Source of the DNA: Desulfobulbaceae bacterium | GTDB taxonomy: Bacteria > Desulfobacterota > Desulfobulbia > Desulfobulbales > Desulfobulbaceae | DNA length: 6,851 bases | Assembly (NCBI GenBank): GCA_011322715.1 | Contig: DRLX01000415.1 | Span: forward strand, 1 to 6,851 | Direction: 5' to 3' | Shown: positions 1-6,611 of the stretch, piece after piece | How positions within the stretch are numbered: the stretch's first letter is position 1 | Layout: each line of letters begins with the position of its first letter | Program-made: the position numbers and the translations under genes | The notes under the pieces: model-generated | Databases searched by the model: none | What the model was told of the DNA's origin: nothing | What the model saw: only the letters and a program-made list of their open reading frames with translations

Positions 1-957
1 GTCTACCGGTTTGCGGACCTGAAGGGCGATTCCTTAAAACTCTCCCGTGAGGCCGCCGCCATTCAGGACCGGGAGTTCCTTGTCTTTTGCGGTGTTCATT
101 TTATGGCCGAAGCCGCCGATATCCTTGCCGCCGATAACCAGAAGGTATTGTTGCCCCATCTTGATGCCGGCTGTCCCATGGCGGACATGGCAAGCAGCGC
201 AGCTATCGCTGCAGCCTGGAAAGAGTTGACTGCCGTCACCGGCCTTGCAGACAGTGATATCATTCCCATCACCTATGTGAATTCCTCGGCATCGGTGAAG
301 GCCTTTGTCGGTGAACACGGCGGGTCCGTCTGTACGTCCTCAAATGCAAAAGAGGTGCTGGCCTGGGCCCTTGATCAGGGCAAAATGGTTTTCTTTTTTC
401 CCGATCAGCATCTTGGCCGCAACGCCTCCTGGATGCTTGATATACCGGATGAGCAGGTTGCCCTCTGGCGGCGGGGTGAACCCATGGGCGGCAATGGGAA
501 AAAAGTCCTTGCTAAGGCTCGGGTCGTTCTCTGGGACGGGTACTGCGAGGTGCACATGCGAATTTTCCCGGAGCACGTCAGCGGCTGGCGGGCAACGGCA
601 CCGGAGGCCACCATTATCGTCCATCCCGAATGCCGTAACGAGGTCGTTCGGGCCGCAGACCTGTATGGCTCGACCGAGGGAATAATCAAGGCCGTTGCCG
701 GGGGCGCGCCAGGCAGTCACTGGGTCATCGGCACGGAAATCAATCTTGTCCAGCGACTGGCTAACGAGCATCCGGATAAAATTATCCATTCCCTGACCCC
801 GGGCTGTCTCTGTCCAACCATGGATGCCGTCAGTCCCGCCAATTTGCTGTGGGTCCTGGATAACCTGGCACAGGGCCGGGTTGTCAACCAGGTACAGGTT
901 GACCCTGAAACGGCCGCGCAGGCCCGGAAATCCCTCAATCAAATGCTTGCAATCTGA
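1..957 (+). CDS. nadA: Quinolinate synthase NadA (5' end cut by window edge)
   Basis: NadA condenses iminoaspartate with dihydroxyacetone phosphate to give quinolinate, the second step of de novo NAD synthesis, using an oxygen-sensitive 4Fe-4S cluster. The frame is open from base 1, so the gene starts outside the window. The 318 residues seen here compare with roughly 300-370 in the family, so about 30-50 N-terminal residues are missing, including the usual substrate-binding His/Tyr segment. The three cluster cysteine regions are visible in fragment numbering: C30 in VFCGVHFMAE, C211 in VHPECR, and C269 or C271 in TPGCLCPTM. Other family signatures are PDQHLGRN, the WDGYCEVH segment and GTEINLV. 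An internal ATG at 103 is not the start, because C30 lies before it. The TGA stop at 955-957 is one base from the first polA ATG, so the two are probably co-transcribed. The identification is firm. Confidence 0.96.
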   Translation, partial: VYRFADLKGDSLKLSREAAAIQDREFLVFCGVHFMAEAADILAADNQKVLLPHLDAGCPMADMASSAAIAAAWKELTAVTGLADSDIIPITYVNSSASVKAFVGEHGGSVCTSSNAKEVLAWALDQGKMVFFFPDQHLGRNASWMLDIPDEQVALWRRGEPMGGNGKKVLAKARVVLWDGYCEVHMRIFPEHVSGWRATAPEATIIVHPECRNEVVRAADLYGSTEGIIKAVAGGAPGSHWVIGTEINLVQRLANEHPDKIIHSLTPGCLCPTMDAVSPANLLWVLDNLAQGRVVNQVQVDPETAAQARKSLNQMLAI

Positions 958-958
958 G

Positions 959-3649
959 ATGGCCGCCATGCGAGAGGTGTATCTTGTTGACGGCAGCGCC
1001 TATATATACCGGGCCTATCATGCCATCCGGCCATTGAGCAACAGCTCCGGGCTTCCCACCCATGCCGTTTACGGCTTTACCACCATTCTTCGCCGTATTC
1101 TCCGTGAGAAAGACCCCGAATGCCTGGCCGTTGCCTGGGACACCAGAGGGCCTGTTTTTCGGCACAGAATCTACCCGCAATACAAGGCGAACAGGCCACC
1201 GATGCCCGATGACCTGGCGGTGCAGATACCCTATATTCACAAGATTGTCGATGCCTACAATATCCTGTCCATGGAACATGACGACAAGGAGGCGGATGAC
1301 CTGATTGCCGCTGCCGTCAGGTGTCTTGCCGGGGACGACTGCCGGGTGGTGATTGTCTCCGGAGACAAGGACCTGCTGCAACTGGTTGCAAAAAACGTCA
1401 CCCTCTGGGACCCCATGAACGACAAGCTCATGGATGAGGAGAAGGTGCAGGAAAAATACGGTGTCAGCCCGGCGCAGCTGCTGGATTATCTGGCCCTTAC
1501 CGGTGACAGCGCCGACAATATCCCCGGCGTGCCGGGGATAGGCCCCAAAACCGCCCAAAAATTGATTGCCGCCCATGGCTCTCTTGAAGGGCTGTATGCG
1601 GCGGTTGATGGGTTAAAGGCGTCAAAGATGAAAGAGCGGCTCATTGCCCATCGGGATGATGCCTTTCTCTCCCGGGACCTGGTCAGGCTTTGCGATACGG
1701 TTGAGGTGGCCTGTGACCCACAGGCCTATGTTGTCCGGAAGCCTGATAATGAAAAATTACGCAGCCTGTTGACCGAACTTGAATTTTCAAGCCTGATGGC
1801 AGCCGATACCTCCGGGCAACAGGTGGCAACCGATGGTTTTTCTCTGGTCCGGACCGCAGGCGAGCTCAAGCGGATGGTCCGGGCACTTGCCGGGGGGAAA
1901 TATCTGGTTGTTGATACGGAAACCGACTCTCTGGAGAGCCGCCGGGCGAACCTGGTCGGAATTTCTCTCTGCTGCAGTCTGGAAAAGGCCTGGTACATTC
2001 CTCTTGCCCACTGTGATACAAAGGGAACACGGATTGCCGACCAATTGGAACGGGATGATGTTCTTACCGCTTTGCGCCCGCTGCTTGAGGATAAATCCCT
2101 GCCCAAGATCGGCCACAACCTCAAATATGACTGGACGGTTTTCGCCAACCCGAAAAACGGCGCTACCCTGCTGCAGGGGCCGCTCTATGACACCATGGTC
2201 GGTGCGTGGCTGCTTGAGCCGGGCCGCCGTTCTTACAAATTGGACGATCTGTGTCGGGAGCTCAATATAGAGATGACCTCGTTTGCCGAGGTGACGGGCG
2301 GCGGCAAGGGAGACGGCGTTTTCTGCACGGTGCCGCTTGAGGAGGCCGGGAACTACAGTTGTGAAGATGTCTACGGTGCCCTTTCTCTCTTCCTGCATCA
2401 GGAACCACGGTTGAAGGATTTGGGCCTGTGGAGGCTCTTCGCCGAGGTCGAGGGGCCGCTTGTCCCAGTACTTGCCCGTATGGAGCGGACCGGTATCCTT
2501 GTCGATCAGGACGTTCTTGCCGGGCTTGCTGAAGAGTTTCATGGCCGCCTCAAGGAACTTGAGGAGCAAATTTATCACTGTGCCGGTCGTCCGTTTAACA
2601 TCAATTCTCCCAAGCAGCTGGCAGAAATCCTCTTTGATGAACTTGGCCTGCCCAGGGGCCGGAAGACAAAAAGCGGCTATTCCACTGATGTCAAGGTGCT
2701 GGAGCGGCTCAGCGCCAAGCATGAATTGCCCGATCTTATTCTGCAGTACCGAAATCTTGCCAAACTGACATCCACCTACATTGAAAAACTGGCCCGACTG
2801 GCCAAAAAAGACAAGGGCCGCATCCATTCATCGTTTAATCAATGTGGTACCGCTACCGGCAGGCTCAGTTCTTCCAACCCGAATCTGCAGAATATTCCCA
2901 TCAGGACCCCGGAAGGACGCCGTATCCGGCAGGCGTTTGTCGCTCCGGAGGGTTTCCTTCTGCTTTCCGGAGATTATTCGCAGATTGACCTGCGGGTGCT
3001 GGCCCATTTTTCCGGGGATGAGGCCCTGGTCGAAGCCTTTCAAAGCGGTGCCGACATACACCGCAAAACCGCGGCCGAAATTTTCCATGTTGCCCCGCAG
3101 CTGGTCACCAAAGAGATGCGCCGGGTGGCCAAAACCATTAACTTCGGTATAGTTTACGGTATGTCAAGTTTTGGTCTTGCCACCCAGCTCAAGGTCAGCC
3201 GAAAAGAGGCGCAGAGTTTTATCGATCAGTATTTTACCGTTTATGCCGGGGTGAAAAGATACATGGAAACCATTGTGGCCCAGGCGGAAAAGGATGGTTA
3301 CGTCACCACTCTGCTTGGCCGCAGGCGGGAGTTACCTGATATTCACAGCCGAAACAGAACCCGGAGAGAGTTTGCCCGGCGTACAGCCATCAATACCCCT
3401 GTCCAGGGAACGGCAGCCGATATCATCAAGTTGGCCATGCTGGAGGTAGACAGGGTTCTGGCAGAGAAGGATCTGCGGGGGCATATGATATTGCAGATCC
3501 ATGATGAGCTGGTTCTCGAGGTGCCGGAGGGAGAGCTGGAGAAGAGTTCAAGCCTGCTGAAAAAAGCCATGGAGAACGTTATGGAGCTTTCCGTGCCCCT
3601 GGTGGTCAATCTGCAGGTGGGTCAAAATCTCGGCATGGAGAACGAGTAG
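959..3649 (+). CDS. polA: DNA polymerase I (5'-3' exonuclease, 3'-5' exonuclease, polymerase)
   Basis: This is a complete 896-residue family A polymerase that removes primers and fills gaps in replication and repair. The FEN-type 5' nuclease (about 1-270) keeps its acidic residues: D11, D61, E111, D113, D114, D136, D138, D183 and D186, plus the helix-hairpin-helix IPGVPGIGPKTA. The proofreading domain (about 295-485) looks active, with D319/E321 in VVDTETD, D391 in HNLKYD, and Y466/D470. In the polymerase domain, R635, D672 (motif A), R721/K725/F729/Y733 (O helix), Q816 and H848-D849-E850 (motif C) all match E. coli residues at a constant offset of 33. The exception is D677, which stands where E. 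coli has Glu710, the ribose steric gate. F729 predicts normal discrimination against dideoxynucleotides. The start is ambiguous: ATG 959 follows the nadA stop by one base, while ATG 968 has a GAG at better spacing. Both give the same enzyme less three residues. Neither has a strong ribosome binding site, which suggests coupling to nadA. Confidence 0.97.
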   Translation: MAAMREVYLVDGSAYIYRAYHAIRPLSNSSGLPTHAVYGFTTILRRILREKDPECLAVAWDTRGPVFRHRIYPQYKANRPPMPDDLAVQIPYIHKIVDAYNILSMEHDDKEADDLIAAAVRCLAGDDCRVVIVSGDKDLLQLVAKNVTLWDPMNDKLMDEEKVQEKYGVSPAQLLDYLALTGDSADNIPGVPGIGPKTAQKLIAAHGSLEGLYAAVDGLKASKMKERLIAHRDDAFLSRDLVRLCDTVEVACDPQAYVVRKPDNEKLRSLLTELEFSSLMAADTSGQQVATDGFSLVRTAGELKRMVRALAGGKYLVVDTETDSLESRRANLVGISLCCSLEKAWYIPLAHCDTKGTRIADQLERDDVLTALRPLLEDKSLPKIGHNLKYDWTVFANPKNGATLLQGPLYDTMVGAWLLEPGRRSYKLDDLCRELNIEMTSFAEVTGGGKGDGVFCTVPLEEAGNYSCEDVYGALSLFLHQEPRLKDLGLWRLFAEVEGPLVPVLARMERTGILVDQDVLAGLAEEFHGRLKELEEQIYHCAGRPFNINSPKQLAEILFDELGLPRGRKTKSGYSTDVKVLERLSAKHELPDLILQYRNLAKLTSTYIEKLARLAKKDKGRIHSSFNQCGTATGRLSSSNPNLQNIPIRTPEGRRIRQAFVAPEGFLLLSGDYSQIDLRVLAHFSGDEALVEAFQSGADIHRKTAAEIFHVAPQLVTKEMRRVAKTINFGIVYGMSSFGLATQLKVSRKEAQSFIDQYFTVYAGVKRYMETIVAQAEKDGYVTTLLGRRRELPDIHSRNRTRREFARRTAINTPVQGTAADIIKLAMLEVDRVLAEKDLRGHMILQIHDELVLEVPEGELEKSSSLLKKAMENVMELSVPLVVNLQVGQNLGMENE

Positions 3650-3652
3650 GTT

Positions 3653-3688
3653 TGTCCGCGTTTCCGGACAGACCAGCATGGCTGGATC
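3653..3688 (+). other. Two small hairpins just after the polA stop
   Basis: Two short inverted repeats follow the polA stop: TGTCCG (3653-3658) with CGGACA (3665-3670), and CCAGC (3673-3677) with GCTGG (3681-3685). Neither is followed by a T run, so they are not terminators by themselves. They may protect or fold the 3' end of the polA transcript before the real terminator at 3721. This could also be chance structure. Confidence 0.35.
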
Positions 3689-3720
3689 GGATTGTACTGT
3701 CTCGGCCACAATGACTGATG

Positions 3721-3759
3721 AAAACAGTCCGTGGCAATACAGCTCTACGGACTGTTTTT
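3721..3759 (+). terminator. Rho-independent terminator of the nadA-polA unit
   Basis: A perfect 12-bp stem pairs AAAACAGTCCGT (3721-3732) with ACGGACTGTTTT (3747-3758) around a 14-base loop, and the right arm runs into five Ts (3755-3759). It sits 71 bases after the polA stop and separates nadA-polA from the downstream small-protein/PilZ unit. Because the left arm starts with four As, the hairpin could also work for leftward transcripts, although none is expected here. Confidence 0.85.
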
Positions 3760-3829
3760 CCGGGAAAACACATAAAAATGTCGCTTTTCCGGAATTTTAT
3801 CCGGAAAATGGCCGGATTTGTCCGGGAAA
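3756..3829. promoter_or_regulatory. Cluster of TCCGG-centred inverted repeats, possible activator sites
   Basis: The stretch holds a near-palindrome TTTTCCGGGAAAA (3756-3768), an inverted pair TTTTCCGGA (3785-3793) and TCCGGAAAA (3800-3808) six bases apart, then GCCGGAT (3811-3817) and TCCGGGAAA (3821-3829). They lie about 75-147 bases before the transcription start predicted from the -24/-12 element at 3876. That is the distance at which sigma-54 activator proteins usually bind. The repeats are seen directly; their role as enhancer sites is an inference. The first one touches the T run of the terminator. A simple hairpin role is the alternative. Confidence 0.4.
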
Positions 3830-3875
3830 TGGGCTCAATGTCAAGGAATAAGGCTGGATTTTATGGTGTCTGGTT

Positions 3876-3892
3876 TTGGATCATTTTTTGCA
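3876..3892 (+). promoter_or_regulatory. Candidate sigma-54 (RpoN) -24/-12 promoter
   Basis: The sequence TTGGATCATTTTTTGCA matches the consensus YTGGCACRN4TTGCW at every defined position except two (CA replaced by AT after the GG). The GG (3878-3879) and GC (3890-3891) are exactly 10 bases apart, as this class requires. The predicted start is near 3903, leaving a leader of about 28 bases to the small gene at 3931. I saw no convincing sigma-70 pair here: TAGAAT at 3893-3898 lacks a matching -35. Sigma-54 promoters need an activator ATPase, which fits the upstream repeats. Confidence 0.6.
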
Positions 3893-3930
3893 TAGAATAG
3901 GCAGAGAAGAATTTTACTATGGAGGATGAG

Positions 3931-4062
3931 ATGAATCCACGTCAGGCAGTGCGTATTCTCATGTTGAGCCCTATTTATTTTCGTCTGCGTCCTGCCCAAC
4001 GATGGCGGTTGGTGAAGGAGTATTGTCGGTCTATGAGCCACGTTTCCGTTGTTGACCATTGA
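3931..4062 (+). CDS. Unrecognised basic small protein, 43 residues, ahead of PilZ gene
   Basis: I do not recognise this protein. The evidence that it is real is its setting. A GGAGG (3921-3925) lies five bases before ATG 3931, the candidate -24/-12 promoter is correctly placed upstream, and its TGA (4060-4062) overlaps an ATG in the PilZ frame by one base (TGATG). An in-frame ATG at 3919 exists, but the ribosome binding site then lies inside the gene, so 3931 is preferred. The peptide is basic (seven Arg, one Lys) and has no signal peptide or long membrane segment. It splits into QAVRILMLSPIYFRLR and QRWRLVKEYCRSM, which could form two amphipathic helices around the Arg-Pro near residue 20, and it has one Cys (C32). 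A small partner or regulator of the PilZ protein is a guess. Spurious translation remains possible. Confidence 0.62.
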   Translation: MNPRQAVRILMLSPIYFRLRPAQRWRLVKEYCRSMSHVSVVDH

Positions 4063-4082
4063 TGGTATGTGCGGGAAGGGCC

Positions 4083-4451
4083 ATGGATGAGAAGTCGGAG
4101 CGGGAACGGCGGGCAACAAAACGTTTTCGTGTCAAGGAGGGTGCCCTGGCCTTTATCGGCACCGTGCCGGGGACTATTATAGATATCAGCGAAGCCGGTA
4201 TTTCCCTCAATTACACGGTCTTTGAACAGAAGCCGGAAGGTCGTTTCCGGCTCGACATTTTTTTTGAAGATGATGAATTTGCCCTGCCCGACATTGAGGC
4301 CGAAATAGTTGCCGACAGTCAAACCATGGCCGAATCCGGGTATATTGATGTGCCGGTCAGGCGACTCGGATTGCGTTTTTGTGAACTCAGTGACGGGCAA
4401 CAGGACAAACTGCGCTACTTTATCCTGCACAACACCACCAGCGCTGCCTGA
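4083..4451 (+). CDS. PilZ domain protein, probable c-di-GMP receptor
   Basis: PilZ domains bind the second messenger cyclic di-GMP and relay it to motility, exopolysaccharide or other outputs. This 122-residue cytoplasmic protein is essentially the domain alone. It has the N-terminal RxxxR arginines (R10 and R14 in ERRATKRF), the second binding motif DISEAG (D34, S36, G39), and a C-terminal strand LGLRFCELS followed by a helix. Both ligand motifs are intact, so binding is expected. No enzymatic domain is attached, so it probably acts by contacting a partner. ATG 4083 has purine-rich GGGAAGGG just upstream and puts the arginine motif close to the N terminus. ATG 4062, which overlaps the stop of the small gene, would add seven residues and is the alternative. 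The gene is likely co-expressed with that small gene from the candidate sigma-54 promoter. The family is confident; the output pathway is unknown. Confidence 0.88.
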   Translation: MDEKSERERRATKRFRVKEGALAFIGTVPGTIIDISEAGISLNYTVFEQKPEGRFRLDIFFEDDEFALPDIEAEIVADSQTMAESGYIDVPVRRLGLRFCELSDGQQDKLRYFILHNTTSAA

Positions 4452-4523
4452 ATCCCCTTTACATTTTTCGTCTTGTCTTCATTTTTGAAATTCCATTTTG
4501 TCTTTCCCTCGTCAATAAATGGT

Positions 4524-5108
4524 TCAACGACCATGTTGGAGAATTATTTCGGCTTTGGCCAACAGGTGTTGGTGAAGAAAAAAACCGACCATGGCCCCGG
4601 ATGAATCCGGATCGACCGGCAGCTTTTCGGTGTCCAGCGCCCAGACCGTAATCACGTAGTGGTGCGGTGTATCTCCTGTCGGGGGACAGGGTCCGCCATA
4701 TCCGGGTTTGCCGAAATCGGTCCGGGTCTGGAGGCTGGGGCCTGGAAGGAGTTTCCTGTCGGGATTGCCGCTGTCCGGAGCCAGGGAATGAGTCGTTGCC
4801 GGGATATTGACAACCAGCCAGTGCCACCAGCCGCTTCCCGTCGGGGCATCCGGATCATAGATCGTTACAGCAAAGCTTCTGGTCCGGGCCGGTTCTCCGC
4901 TCCAGTGAAGCTCCGGCGAGATGTTCCCACCCTTGCAGCCGAAACCATTTAATACCTGTTCCTGAGTAAAACCATTGCCGGGCACCAGTTGTGGACAGGT
5001 GAGGAGAAAAGTCCCTGCATATATTGGTTGTGCAGAGACGGAAATCATTGAATAAATGATACCAATCAGTGTTGTTTTCCATGTTTTTTCCCACATTTTC
5101 TTCCTCAT
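4524..5108 (-). CDS. Exported PEBP (YbhB/YbcL, Raf kinase inhibitor-like) protein
   Basis: This is a phosphatidylethanolamine-binding-protein fold of the bacterial YbhB/YbcL type, 194 residues from ATG 5108. The anion-pocket motifs are present: DPDAP (85-89), GWWHW (93-97), and GYGGPCPP with HHY (136-151). Bacterial members have no settled function; ligand or anion binding is inferred from the fold. A signal peptide is visible: charged MRKKMWEKTWK, a hydrophobic stretch at about 13-26, and a likely cut after VSA or IYA, so the mature protein should be periplasmic. C38 and C58 could form a disulphide there. AGAGGG lies six bases upstream of ATG 5108; a TTG at 5123 and an ATG at 5096 are less likely starts. 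The 121-base gap to the GNAT-cupin gene contains no clear terminator or promoter, so read-through is possible. It ends 72 bases from the converging PilZ gene, with no evident terminator hairpin between them. Confidence 0.9.
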   Translation of the reverse strand: MRKKMWEKTWKTTLIGIIYSMISVSAQPIYAGTFLLTCPQLVPGNGFTQEQVLNGFGCKGGNISPELHWSGEPARTRSFAVTIYDPDAPTGSGWWHWLVVNIPATTHSLAPDSGNPDRKLLPGPSLQTRTDFGKPGYGGPCPPTGDTPHHYVITVWALDTEKLPVDPDSSGAMVGFFLHQHLLAKAEIILQHGR

Positions 5109-5229
5109 TCCATACCCTCTCAAGGTTATGTCTGTTCATGTTTTTTTCATTTTGGTTGTACAATCCGGACCCTTTGGGCTCTGGATTCAAACCAGTTGTG
5201 TTGCCACGCCGGTTTGCGGCAGGGGTAGT

Positions 5230-6000
5230 TTATTGATAGCGTTTCATGACCGGTGACCAGGCATCAACTGCGGTCGCCTTTTCGTCCAAGGTAAATACGG
5301 CGTGCTCTACATCAGCAGGCAGGGCAATGACCTCGCCTTTGCCAACCTTGCGGGTGTCGCCATGGACGGTAAAATACAGGGCGCCGGAGAGAACCATGGT
5401 GATCTGCTCGCTTTCATGGCTGTGTTGGGGAAAACTGCTGTTGGCGTCAACGGTAAAATATGTCAACATGGTTTTCTGCAGCGATACCGCCCAGAGCTGT
5501 ACACCCGGCAGATCATCCCTGAGACGCAGGGTTTCCTGAGGAAAATACCGGGCCTGCCGGGTTATGTCCAGGTGCATACTGGTGGCTGCTGCACAATCGG
5601 GGTTTTTCCATGCCACCGTCTGTCTTACCTGCGAGGGGATCGTTTCCCCGCCAATGGGTGAGAAACCAAGTTTGTGGAAAAAATCCCGTCCCGATACCGT
5701 GAGAAGAAAGAGCTCCCGGAGAGCGTGCAGGGCGGCAACGCTGATCAGTCGATCAACCAGCAGGCTACCGCAGCCCCTGGAACGATTCTTTTTGTTGACA
5801 ACCAGGGATTGCAATATCCCCGACTCGCCGATGGGGTCAATACCTCCACAGCCGATAATCCGGCCTCCCTGTTCGGCAACAAGCATGATTGTATTGCCAG
5901 CGTTTACCCGGTCCGTCGGCAGGCGATTGCCTGCAAGCAGCTCACGGACCTCATCATGGTCTTTTACCTGCATGTATCGACAGGAGATGTTTTTTTCCAT
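5230..6000 (-). CDS. GNAT N-acetyltransferase fused to a C-terminal cupin domain
   Basis: This is a two-domain cytoplasmic protein of 256 residues. Residues about 6-145 form a GNAT fold resembling the ArsN2 type. They include LVAEQGGRIIGCGGI, the acetyl-CoA loop RSRGCG (R73, G76, G78) after LQSLVV, and the late segment FFHKLGF followed by IPSQVRQT. Residues about 150-256 form a single cupin barrel. Its metal-type motifs are HSHESEQ (H193, H195, E198) ending at G206, and H233 in ADVEHAV. The GNAT half should acetylate a small molecule or amino group; the cupin half may bind a metal, sense a ligand or modify the same compound. The substrate is not deducible, and no ars genes are present. ATG 6000 is chosen because GGAAGG (6007-6012) lies six bases before it; an ATG at 6057 would run into the upstream gene. 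It starts 20 bases after the isochorismatase-like gene, so the two are surely one operon. Confidence 0.88.
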   Translation of the reverse strand: MEKNISCRYMQVKDHDEVRELLAGNRLPTDRVNAGNTIMLVAEQGGRIIGCGGIDPIGESGILQSLVVNKKNRSRGCGSLLVDRLISVAALHALRELFLLTVSGRDFFHKLGFSPIGGETIPSQVRQTVAWKNPDCAAATSMHLDITRQARYFPQETLRLRDDLPGVQLWAVSLQKTMLTYFTVDANSSFPQHSHESEQITMVLSGALYFTVHGDTRKVGKGEVIALPADVEHAVFTLDEKATAVDAWSPVMKRYQ

Positions 6001-6020
6001 TGTTTGCCTTCCTTCCGCTG

Positions 6021-6590
6021 TTAGGGAATTGCATCTGTTTGCAGCTGTTGAATACATTCTTTTGTCGTCATGAGATCGGCATACACTGCGCCTAATGCCG
6101 CCATAAATGCGCCATGTACGTCTTCGGCACGGATTTCCCGATCACCAAAGACAAGATTTTTTGTGGCGCAGGCGTCGTGAATCAGCCGGCAGGAAAATCC
6201 ATGGTCAAAGGCGGCCCTGGTCGTGGCATCGACACACATGTGGCTCATCATGCCGCTGATAACGAGATTTGTTGTCCCATGCTCATCCAGGAGTTTTTTC
6301 AGACCGGTTTTGCGGAAACTGTTGGGGAAGTTTTTTTGTAAAATCTGATCGGTGTCTTCAGGTTGAAGCGCAGGGTGCAGGGTGATACCGTCCGTGTCAG
6401 GGAGAAAGAACTGTGCATCCGGGCGCAGGGAAATGTGTTGGAGGATAAAAACAGGTGCTCTGTTTTTATGAAAGCATTCCAGCAGCCGGGCGGCCCTTTC
6501 CACAGCCTTCTCCGGGTGGACCAGTTGCATACGGCCGCCGGCAAAGTAATCCATCTGATAATCAATAAGTATGAGTGCTGTCTGCTCCAT
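6021..6590 (-). CDS. Isochorismatase-like cysteine hydrolase
   Basis: This is a 189-residue cytoplasmic member of the isochorismatase/nicotinamidase-like alpha/beta hydrolases, which cleave amides or enol ethers with an Asp-Lys-Cys triad. All three residues are visible: D10 in ILIDYQ, K86 in LQKNFPNSF, and C119 in SHMCVDATTR. The SGMMS turn before the cysteine corresponds to the family's cis-peptide region. The length is typical. Substrate cannot be assigned: it lacks the residues I would expect for a classical nicotinamidase metal site and has no carrier-protein domain, so it is neither clearly PncA nor an EntB type. ATG 6590 is preceded by AGGAGG (6598-6603) seven bases upstream, a near-perfect ribosome binding site. 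It is the first gene of the minus-strand operon, followed by the GNAT-cupin gene. I could not identify its promoter, which must lie in or beyond the repeat at 6612-6807. Confidence 0.92.
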   Translation of the reverse strand: MEQTALILIDYQMDYFAGGRMQLVHPEKAVERAARLLECFHKNRAPVFILQHISLRPDAQFFLPDTDGITLHPALQPEDTDQILQKNFPNSFRKTGLKKLLDEHGTTNLVISGMMSHMCVDATTRAAFDHGFSCRLIHDACATKNLVFGDREIRAEDVHGAFMAALGAVYADLMTTKECIQQLQTDAIP

Positions 6591-6611
6591 GGCTGTTCCT
6601 CCTGTGAATTG

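Noticed and set aside
1787..2827. A 346-codon minus-strand frame inside polA
   Set aside because: It is antisense to well-conserved polymerase domains and encodes no recognisable motif, so it is an overlap shadow of a GC-rich gene.
3696..3735. Possible antiterminator: ACTGT (3696-3700) with ACAGT (3724-3728), or GCCAC (3705-3709) with GTGGC (3731-3735)
   Set aside because: Both alternatives are five-base stems competing with a perfect 12-bp terminator, so they are probably chance.
3718..3900. A 60-codon plus-strand reading frame between polA and the small gene
   Set aside because: It runs through the terminator hairpin, the inverted repeats and the -24/-12 element, has no ribosome binding site, and its product shows no domain pattern.
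4452..4523. Search for a bidirectional terminator between the converging PilZ and PEBP genes
   Set aside because: Only a four-base TTCA/TGAA stem is present in AT-rich sequence; this is not enough to call a terminator.
4855..5190. A minus-strand frame of 111 codons overlapping the start of the PEBP gene
   Set aside because: It is out of frame with the PEBP motifs and overlaps its signal peptide; the PEBP frame is clearly the real one.
5181..5195. CTGG-ATTCAAA-CCAG, which looks like a tRNA T-arm
   Set aside because: The stem has only four base pairs, and no acceptor, anticodon or D arm can be built around it on either strand.
5196..5229. Hairpin GCCG-CAAAC-CGGC (minus strand) just after the GNAT-cupin gene as a terminator
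   Set aside because: The stem has four base pairs and is not followed by a T run on the minus strand.
5056..5256. A 66-codon hydrophobic plus-strand frame that resembles a small membrane protein
   Set aside because: It lies opposite the signal-peptide end of the PEBP gene; the hydrophobicity is a complement effect, and there is no ribosome binding site.
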